This document shows positions 1 through 5,370 of a DNA stretch of 24,491 bases, in pieces (positions within the stretch are counted from its first letter, which is position 1; each line of letters starts with the position of its first letter). The notes under the pieces were generated by a model. That model did no database searches. It had not been told where the DNA came from and saw only the letters and a list, made by a program, of their open reading frames with translations. The stretch is from Methanobacteriota archaeon (GTDB lineage: Archaea; Thermoplasmatota; Poseidoniia; Poseidoniales; Thalassarchaeaceae): positions 1 to 24,491 of the forward strand of contig PBPH01000071.1 in NCBI GenBank assembly GCA_002725475.1. The letters run 5' to 3'. Made by a program: the position numbers and the translations under genes.

Positions 1-701
1 GTCCTTTCACTGAAGGGACCCCCATGCTTTCTAAGCTGTTAGCAGCAATGCAAACAAAGACCGCTTGGTTGGTCTTGCTTGGTTGTATTTTACTTCCACT
101 TGGCGATGGTTTTGAAGCGTGGTTCTCTGCTTACCTTGTAGAAGTTCAAGATATGGATGGCGCTCAAATTACTTTCTGGTGGAACATATTTGCTGTAATC
201 AATTATCTTGGTTTAGCCGGTCCTTGGTTATCTGATATTTATGGTCGAAAAAGGAGTCTGCGTGTTTTTGCTATTGGGGCAGTTGTCAGTTATTTAGTAC
301 TAGGATGTTCCATATTATTTGGTCTCCCAGGAATAGTTACACTTGTTATTTGGATTCCTACTCTAGTTCTCACAGATTGGATGATGTTTACTTTCATCAC
401 AACTTGGGCGGATATTGCAGATCCAAGATTGGGTGGCACTCATATGTCAGTTTTCCAGACTGCCCAAGCACTTTCTGCCACATTTGTTATGGTTGGTCTG
501 GGGGGTTTGATATTGATGTTGAGTAACGATTCCTATTGGTTACTGTTCATGCTCGCAGCAGTAGGGCCTGCTATTGGTTGGTACATCTTTAGTAATCTTA
601 GATTAGGTGATGATGAATTAGGTAGTGACCCATGGAATCCTCCATTTTTACCCCCCGTAGTGCCTAATATTATTGATGCTGAATTGGAGGACAATTCATG
701 A
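1..701 (+). CDS. MFS-type transporter, C-terminal half (5' end outside window)
   Basis: The reading frame is open from the first bases (codons from position 3), so the first ATG at 24 is probably internal and the gene starts upstream of the window. Counting from that ATG, the 225 residues hold about six hydrophobic segments (roughly 14-34, 51-69, 80-101, 104-128, 149-166, 172-191), matching the second half of a 12-helix permease. A GPWLSDIYGRKRS stretch at 66-78 resembles the conserved cytoplasmic-loop motif of the major facilitator superfamily. The segment DPRLGGTHMSVFQTAQ (133-148) recalls the GGTYM-type signature of AmpG/acetyl-CoA-transporter-like members, which is a weak subfamily hint. 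The substrate cannot be read. The tail is short, acidic and Pro-rich. The stop codon overlaps the start of the HIT gene (ATGA), so the two are probably co-transcribed. Confidence 0.75.
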   Translation, partial: PFTEGTPMLSKLLAAMQTKTAWLVLLGCILLPLGDGFEAWFSAYLVEVQDMDGAQITFWWNIFAVINYLGLAGPWLSDIYGRKRSLRVFAIGAVVSYLVLGCSILFGLPGIVTLVIWIPTLVLTDWMMFTFITTWADIADPRLGGTHMSVFQTAQALSATFVMVGLGGLILMLSNDSYWLLFMLAAVGPAIGWYIFSNLRLGDDELGSDPWNPPFLPPVVPNIIDAELEDNS

Positions 702-1090
702 TTGGATGCCCATTCTGTGAAATACTTCAAAATAAGTCTCGGGAGATTATTTGGGAGGATGGCCTCTCATTTGCAATTAGAGATGCTTATCCGATTTCCC
801 CTGGTCACACATTAATAATTCCAAAGCGCCATGTTGATTCATTTTGGGATTGTACTCAAGATGAAAAGATGTCCTTGATTTCAGGTGCAGATTGGATAAA
901 AGAGGATTTGCAAATCAGTTTCCCATCAGTCGATGGATGGAATTTAGGAGTAAATGTAGGGGCGGCGGCTGGGCAATCCGTATTTCATGTCCATCTTCAT
1001 GTCGTGCCACGTTTTGAAGGAGATGTGGAAGATCCAACAGGCGGAGTCAGAGGTTCGATGCCAGGTGAAGCTAATTACCACTCGGCGTGA
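698..1090 (+). CDS. HIT-family nucleotide hydrolase/transferase
   Basis: This 130-residue protein has the complete histidine triad HVHLHVVPR at 97-105 (H97, H99, H101), preceded by SPGHTLIIPKRH (34-45), the usual alpha/beta core of the family. An N-terminal CPFC (4-7) is the half-site of the zinc ligand seen in many Hint-like members. HIT proteins cleave or transfer nucleotide monophosphates from dinucleotide polyphosphates or AMP-lysine-type adducts; the substrate here is unknown. A good Shine-Dalgarno GGAGG lies at 686-690, seven bases before the ATG. The gene overlaps the preceding transporter gene by 4 bases and overlaps the convergent dehydratase gene tail to tail by 16 bases. The length is normal for the family. 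Confidence 0.9.
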   Translation: MIGCPFCEILQNKSREIIWEDGLSFAIRDAYPISPGHTLIIPKRHVDSFWDCTQDEKMSLISGADWIKEDLQISFPSVDGWNLGVNVGAAAGQSVFHVHLHVVPRFEGDVEDPTGGVRGSMPGEANYHSA

Positions 1091-2247
1091 GATCCATCAG
1101 GATTTTGCCAAATGGTAGGTGGATGAGGATTCCATGAATCTAAGTGCTCTTCTATTAGGTGTTCCTGAACTTCAATTCCCAAACCATTCCCCTTAGGTAG
1201 TTCAACCATTCCATCCTCTATCTTAAACGGCGTTTCAAGTAGATTGAATTTCCAATTTGCTCCACCCCCCGGGGTGCCTCCGCCAGCAGCACCACCTAAC
1301 GATTGGAATTCTTGGAATTCATGCGCTGGGCTAGCTGCTGCTACTTGAAGGGATGCAGCAAACTGAATGGGGCCATATGGGCAATGTGGTGCCAGTGAAA
1401 CTTGAGCGGCTTCACACATGGCACCTATTTCGATTCCAGCTCTAATGCCTCCAACCAAAGAAAGGTCTGGTTGAATTACAGCCGCAACGGGAGAAGGAAA
1501 TAGATGATCTGCAAATTGCCTTTTTGTGAGCAACCTCTCGCCGGTTGCTAATGGTATTCTCTGTTCAAGGTGTAATTGCTGTAAATCCCTCAAATGATGT
1601 TCGCTTCCATCAGGTAGGCAAGGTTCCTCAACAAATGATATGTCAAAAGGTTCCAACATGGGGAGAAGACGGCGGCTAGCCGAAGGCGTAAGTCTGCCGT
1701 GCAGGTCGATTGCTAATTTTGCACCCCCAATAACATCTCTAATCACCTCAATTGTGTCAATTATTCCTTGTAATTCTATATCAGATGGTGTTGAATTAGT
1801 AGGTCCTGCTGGACTGACCTTCACCATGTTTAGTCCTTCGTCAAGTGCAACCTTTCCAGATTCTGCGAATTCTTCTGGGTTTCTACCCCAGAGGTTGCGA
1901 TAGACCATCACTTTGTCCCTGACTGGCCCTCCAAGTAATTCGTAAGTTGGCATACCAGCGATTTTTCCATTTAAATCCCATAATGCCATTTCTAGGGCGC
2001 TAATCGCTGTGTTCAGAACAGGGCCGTCACGCCAAAATCTACCTTTATGCATCTCTTGCTTTATCCTCTCAATTCCAGTAATTTCTCTACCGGTAATTCG
2101 TTTACAAATAGATTTTAGTGCCGCCTCAACTTCATCATGAAGATCCCCAATAGCTTCCCCCCAACCTACTTCGCCATCTTCGCTCTCAATTTTTATTAGA
2201 AGCCAGCGAGGTGGGCACCTGACTACATTTGCCGAACGAATAATCAT
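1075..2247 (-). CDS. dgoD: D-galactonate dehydratase-like protein (enolase superfamily)
   Basis: This is a 390-residue enolase-superfamily sugar-acid dehydratase. It would take D-galactonate to 2-keto-3-deoxygalactonate. The three acidic metal ligands of the MR group are visible as D181 in IDLHGR, E207 in FVEEP and E237 in ATGER. H183 in DLHGR and H288 in LAPHCPYGPI fit the DgoD-type catalytic histidines, D261 sits in QPDLSLVGG, and E310 sits in HEFQE. The C-terminal ending IWQNPDGSHAEW closely resembles that of E. coli DgoD (382 residues). A glycine-rich insertion at about 318-330 follows E310 and is unusual. It is the last gene of the kinase-aldolase-dehydratase operon: its ATG overlaps the aldolase stop by 4 bases, with GAGGTG 7 bases upstream. 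Gluconate or another aldonate is possible as substrate; family and neighbours favour galactonate. Confidence 0.88.
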   Translation of the reverse strand: MIIRSANVVRCPPRWLLIKIESEDGEVGWGEAIGDLHDEVEAALKSICKRITGREITGIERIKQEMHKGRFWRDGPVLNTAISALEMALWDLNGKIAGMPTYELLGGPVRDKVMVYRNLWGRNPEEFAESGKVALDEGLNMVKVSPAGPTNSTPSDIELQGIIDTIEVIRDVIGGAKLAIDLHGRLTPSASRRLLPMLEPFDISFVEEPCLPDGSEHHLRDLQQLHLEQRIPLATGERLLTKRQFADHLFPSPVAAVIQPDLSLVGGIRAGIEIGAMCEAAQVSLAPHCPYGPIQFAASLQVAAASPAHEFQEFQSLGGAAGGGTPGGGANWKFNLLETPFKIEDGMVELPKGNGLGIEVQEHLIEEHLDSWNPHPPTIWQNPDGSHAEW

Positions 2248-2876
2248 CTCATTACACCTCTTCTTGCTAAGATTTGACTGCTTAGAAAATCAGCGTCTTC
2301 AATCGTTAGACTTCCTCCAAGACCACACGCGAAAGCACCCGCATCTAACCAATCGATAACATCTTCAGATTTCACTCCACCTGTGGGTAAAGTATGGACT
2401 TGTCTAAGTGGTCTAGGCAATTTTTCCAGCATCTCAGGAGACCAGTTTGTTGCAGCAGGATAGAGTTTGACTAACATCGCCCCCGCAGTATGGGCTTCCC
2501 ATAATTCTCCAGGAGTTGCTGCTCCAGGTACTGCCAGAATGTCCAATTCATGTGCTAGTTGTATAAAGCCATCCGGATTGACTGGCGAAAGTGCAAAATC
2601 AGCACCCCATTCTGCTACCGATGGTAGAGCAGTTGGTGGATGCATCACAGTGCCTACCCCTAGCATCACGTCATTGTCTAGTTGTTCTTTCAGAGTTGTA
2701 AAAACCATTGCAGCATCATTGCTATCTAACGTTACTTCTAGCACCTTGGCTCCAGCATCGGCTAATTGTATGCCCCTTTCGATTAACGCCCCAGGTTCGT
2801 CACCACGCAGGATTCCAATGAATCCAGCTCGGCCAATTCGCTCCAGATTCCACTCTAGCGACAATGCTTCACCCAT
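2244..2876 (-). CDS. dgoA: 2-keto-3-deoxy-6-phosphogluconate/-galactonate aldolase (class I)
   Basis: This 210-residue TIM-barrel protein has the Eda/DgoA signature. R24 lies in GILRGDEP, catalytic E47 in VLEVTL, T76 in GVGTV, Schiff-base K137 in LVKLYPAA, and the phosphate-binding PTGGV is at 164-168. It should cleave a 2-keto-3-deoxy-6-phospho-aldonate to pyruvate and glyceraldehyde-3-phosphate. Sequence alone does not separate the gluco- and galacto-specific forms; the adjacent DgoD-like dehydratase points to KDPGal. The chosen ATG at 2876 overlaps the kinase stop by 8 bases. An in-frame ATG at 2903 would add nine residues inside the kinase coding region that do not resemble the family N-terminus. 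The stop overlaps the dehydratase start, so translational coupling is likely. Confidence 0.9.
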   Translation of the reverse strand: MGEALSLEWNLERIGRAGFIGILRGDEPGALIERGIQLADAGAKVLEVTLDSNDAAMVFTTLKEQLDNDVMLGVGTVMHPPTALPSVAEWGADFALSPVNPDGFIQLAHELDILAVPGAATPGELWEAHTAGAMLVKLYPAATNWSPEMLEKLPRPLRQVHTLPTGGVKSEDVIDWLDAGAFACGLGGSLTIEDADFLSSQILARRGVMR

Positions 2877-3834
2877 CCTGCAAGAGGTCGTACTCCCCTT
2901 CAATTAATTCCCATCTTGATAACTCTTCTCGAGTAACATTACCCAAGTCTCCGAAGGTCTGTTGAGTTAGTGCAGCGAGTGTATCTCCACGCCTACAGCA
3001 ATTGATAGGATCTAATCCTTCCAACAAACCATCCACGAACCCAGCAAGCCATGCATCCCCTCCTCCTAGTGGTTCTAATGGAGTATGATTTACTGCCATT
3101 TCCTTAGTCGAATCGACTCCTTTTGAATGGGCTACTGCGCTCCATCTCTTCTGCACTCCATTCACATCTTCTTTCCAAGTGCATGCGAGGAAAGGTAGAT
3201 TCAATCTGTTTCGTAATTGCACTAACATTTCTAGGTTATCTTCTCCAGTAAGTGTGGTCAGATTCGAAGGTGATAATATCAATAAGTGAATTTGCCTAAT
3301 TCTTGGCTCTACTTCGCTCCAAAGTTCTTCAAAAGTGCCTAGTGGCGGCCGATGATTCAAGTCTAGGGCTACTAGAGTCCCGTCCAGTTCTGAAAATGTC
3401 ATTGCAGTTGCCCAGTTGGATTTAGGGCCATCACCTAGAAGAGGCGTGATTCCGCTAATCACTAACCAACGTGCTCCATTGATTTCTTGCCGCCAGTTAA
3501 TTTCGTCCGGCTTTAGATTAGCGAATGCCGAGTTTGCACGATTGTATGAGACATTATTTTTCCCTCTTATAATTCGATATTCTCCAACTGGATGATTTGA
3601 ATTTATGATTGAAATTTGAGCGCCACTTTCAATCGCAGGGGTTGTAATCGCCTCAGCAGATTTATCATGAGGTAATGCAGAGATCCATTTTACAGAAACG
3701 CCTAATTTAGCTAATGAACAGGCAACATTGTATTCTGCACCACCGGGTGTAATCTGTGATTCCCCTAATTGATCTTTAGAGTACCTCAGCATTGCTTCAC
3801 CAAAGCATACAACCAGGCTAGTTTGGTCGGTCAC
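2869..3834 (-). CDS. kdgK: PfkB-family 2-keto-3-deoxy-aldonate kinase
   Basis: This 321-residue ribokinase/PfkB-family sugar kinase is likely to phosphorylate 2-keto-3-deoxygluconate or -galactonate with ATP. The N-terminal PfkB signature is PGGAEYNVACSLAKLG (30-45). The C-terminal signature PLGGGDAWLAGF (255-266) contains catalytic-base Asp D260. Two stretches typical of KDG kinases are present: SYNRANSAFANL (96-107) and DLNHRPPLGTFEELW (158-172), matching the D-x-N-x-R family pattern. Initiation is at GTG; no ATG is nearby in frame and no strong ribosome site is visible. It is the first gene of the operon, reading away from the small membrane protein gene at 3912. Bacterial DgoK belongs to a different kinase fold, so the PfkB type here fits the archaeal semi-phosphorylative layout. 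Confidence 0.87.
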   Translation of the reverse strand: MTDQTSLVVCFGEAMLRYSKDQLGESQITPGGAEYNVACSLAKLGVSVKWISALPHDKSAEAITTPAIESGAQISIINSNHPVGEYRIIRGKNNVSYNRANSAFANLKPDEINWRQEINGARWLVISGITPLLGDGPKSNWATAMTFSELDGTLVALDLNHRPPLGTFEELWSEVEPRIRQIHLLILSPSNLTTLTGEDNLEMLVQLRNRLNLPFLACTWKEDVNGVQKRWSAVAHSKGVDSTKEMAVNHTPLEPLGGGDAWLAGFVDGLLEGLDPINCCRRGDTLAALTQQTFGDLGNVTREELSRWELIEGEYDLLQDG

Positions 3835-3911
3835 ACTTACGCCACTAGGAGATATGGCCTAACATTTTTGTATCCACAAGTTCAATGGTGATACACCCTC
3901 TCGGAGAATCG
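3835..3911. promoter_or_regulatory. Divergent promoter region between sugar-acid operon and small membrane protein gene
   Basis: This 77-base gap separates two genes that read away from each other, so both promoters should lie here or just inside a gene. The only AT-rich core is around 3861-3875. Read on the minus strand it contains ATACAAAAAT about 30-40 bases upstream of the kinase GTG, a reasonable distance for a TATA-like element. On the plus strand it could serve the gene at 3912. GGAG at 3903-3906, five bases before the ATG at 3912, is a plausible ribosome site. No inverted repeat was seen. Confidence 0.3.
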
Positions 3912-4427
3912 ATGGGCGAGGAGCAGGACCTGGGAAAGACTCTCATGACGATTGGAATCCTAGTTTTTTGGATACCACTTTCTATGGAATTGTTTGACCT
4001 ATGGTTTATTTCTGTGATAGGTGCCTTTATTTTCATATTCGGGGCAGTTATGAAGGCAGGCACATCTTCAGATACGTTAGCTAGAACTGCAGCAGTAGGA
4101 ATTAATCAACACCTACCCACATCAAGAGCAGAGGATTTCCTAGAAAGGGTTGTGCGTGTAGCAGATAATCCTGATACTGCTGTTATGTCAATAGGGCAAC
4201 AACCAGAAGGGACACGTGCAACAATGTCAGGAATTTTAAGCACAGAATTTGTTTCCGAGGCTGAATCATATGTCATGAATTCCAGCGTGGATCAATTTAG
4301 AAATGATGAATACGATGAATTTTCACTGCACGATCATGAAAGAGTGTTGCCACTAGAAATGGTTAACCCGGTATATTGTTGGTCCAACCCCGAAGACGAG
4401 TGGGCGAATCCAACCAAATATTGGTAA
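3912..4427 (+). CDS. Hypothetical small membrane protein with two helices
   Basis: I do not recognise this 171-residue protein. A short charged N-terminus is followed by two hydrophobic segments (about 11-28 and 30-47) that would form a helical hairpin, leaving both ends on the same side. The remaining 120 residues are hydrophilic and acidic, with scattered Trp and Tyr near the end (VYCWSNPEDEW). The ATG at 3912 is preferred over the one at 3885 because GGAG lies five bases upstream and the nine extra residues are not distinctive. It is transcribed away from the sugar-acid operon and toward panB, but a strong T-rich terminator separates it from panB. It looks like a lineage-specific envelope protein; no function can be assigned. 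Confidence 0.65.
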   Translation: MGEEQDLGKTLMTIGILVFWIPLSMELFDLWFISVIGAFIFIFGAVMKAGTSSDTLARTAAVGINQHLPTSRAEDFLERVVRVADNPDTAVMSIGQQPEGTRATMSGILSTEFVSEAESYVMNSSVDQFRNDEYDEFSLHDHERVLPLEMVNPVYCWSNPEDEWANPTKYW

Positions 4428-4434
4428 AATCGCA

Positions 4435-4469
4435 TTTTTTTTCTGATATTTTCTTTTTTGTGTATTTTT
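4435..4469 (+). terminator. T-rich archaeal-type transcription terminator
   Basis: Just after the stop codon at 4427, the plus strand carries three closely spaced T-tracts: eight T at 4435-4442, six T at 4454-4459 and five T at 4465-4469. No stem-loop precedes them. Archaeal RNA polymerase terminates at such T-tracts without a hairpin, so this probably ends the transcript of the small membrane protein gene before panB. The rest of the 97-base gap (to 4524) holds the panB ribosome site and presumably its promoter. Confidence 0.65.
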
Positions 4470-4524
4470 CTTCTCTCCGTCGTCTTGAAGGTTAGTTGCG
4501 TTTTCGCCAATTTGGGGGGAGTAC

Positions 4525-5340
4525 ATGTCTGTAGCAGGAAAGGCCAGAAAAATCACCACAAACACTCTCCAAGAGATGAAATCAGTTGGCGAAAAAATCA
4601 CCATGTTGACAGCATACGATTATTCATTAGCTAAACTAGTTGACAAAGGAGGAGTTGATGTAATTTTAGTAGGTGACTCAGCATCTAATGTAATGGCTGG
4701 GAATGATACGACGGTGCCAATCACTCTTGAACATATGATCTATCATGCACAATGTGTTGTCCGTGCAGTTGATCGAGCGCTGATTGTTGTAGATATGCCA
4801 TTTGGTTCATATCAAGGAAATTCAAAAGCAGCATTAGATAATGCGATTAAAATCATGAAGGAAAGTGGTGGCCATGCTGTAAAATTGGAAGGTGGGGCAG
4901 AGATTGTTGAATCCATTAAGCGGATATTATCAGCAGGAATTCCTGTGATGGGGCATTTGGGGCTTACTCCTCAGTCAATATACAAGTTTGGAACTTACAC
5001 CGTGCGCGCACGCGAGGATGAAGAGGCCTCAAAGTTAATTTCTGATGCTAAGCTGTTAGAAGAAGCTGGTTGCTTTGCAATAGTATTGGAAAAAATTCCA
5101 GCAGAACTAGCAACTAAAGTTTCGGAAGCTATTAGCATCCCTACAATTGGTATTGGTGCAGGTGCAGGATGCGATGGTCAGGTACTTGTCTTGCACGATA
5201 TGTTGGGTATTACTATGGATTTTAGTCCAAGATTTCTACGCCGTTATCTCAACCTCTCTGAACAGATTGAATCAGCAATTAATTCCTATGTTGATGATGT
5301 TAGATGTGGTGACTTTCCAAATGATGATGAACAATACTAG
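4525..5340 (+). CDS. panB: 3-methyl-2-oxobutanoate hydroxymethyltransferase (PanB)
   Basis: PanB transfers a hydroxymethyl group from methylene-tetrahydropterin to 2-oxoisovalerate to make ketopantoate, the first committed step of pantothenate and CoA synthesis, in the cytoplasm. At 271 residues the length is normal. Family motifs are intact: MLTAYDYSLA (27-36), the Mg-ligand D51 in LVGDSASNV, the second D90 in VVDMPFGSYQ, E122 in KLEGG, GHLGLTPQ (143-150), and the catalytic E189 in VLEKIP. TIGIGAGAGCDGQVLV (207-222) is the usual C-terminal block. A G-rich ribosome site (GGGGGGAG, 4513-4520) lies four bases before the ATG. Its stop is 30 bases from the stop of the convergent surface-protein gene. 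Confidence 0.97.
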   Translation: MSVAGKARKITTNTLQEMKSVGEKITMLTAYDYSLAKLVDKGGVDVILVGDSASNVMAGNDTTVPITLEHMIYHAQCVVRAVDRALIVVDMPFGSYQGNSKAALDNAIKIMKESGGHAVKLEGGAEIVESIKRILSAGIPVMGHLGLTPQSIYKFGTYTVRAREDEEASKLISDAKLLEEAGCFAIVLEKIPAELATKVSEAISIPTIGIGAGAGCDGQVLVLHDMLGITMDFSPRFLRRYLNLSEQIESAINSYVDDVRCGDFPNDDEQY

Positions 5341-5370
5341 AATGTAAAGTCATGTTTTCAAACTAGAATT

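Noticed and set aside
2877..2903. Longer aldolase start at 2903
   Set aside because: The extra nine residues lie inside the kinase coding region and do not resemble the aldolase N-terminus. The ATG at 2876 gives the usual short overlap.
4353..4604. Minus-strand open frame opposite the terminator and panB start
   Set aside because: It is low-complexity Lys-rich peptide from the T-tracts on the opposite strand, and it overlaps two real genes.
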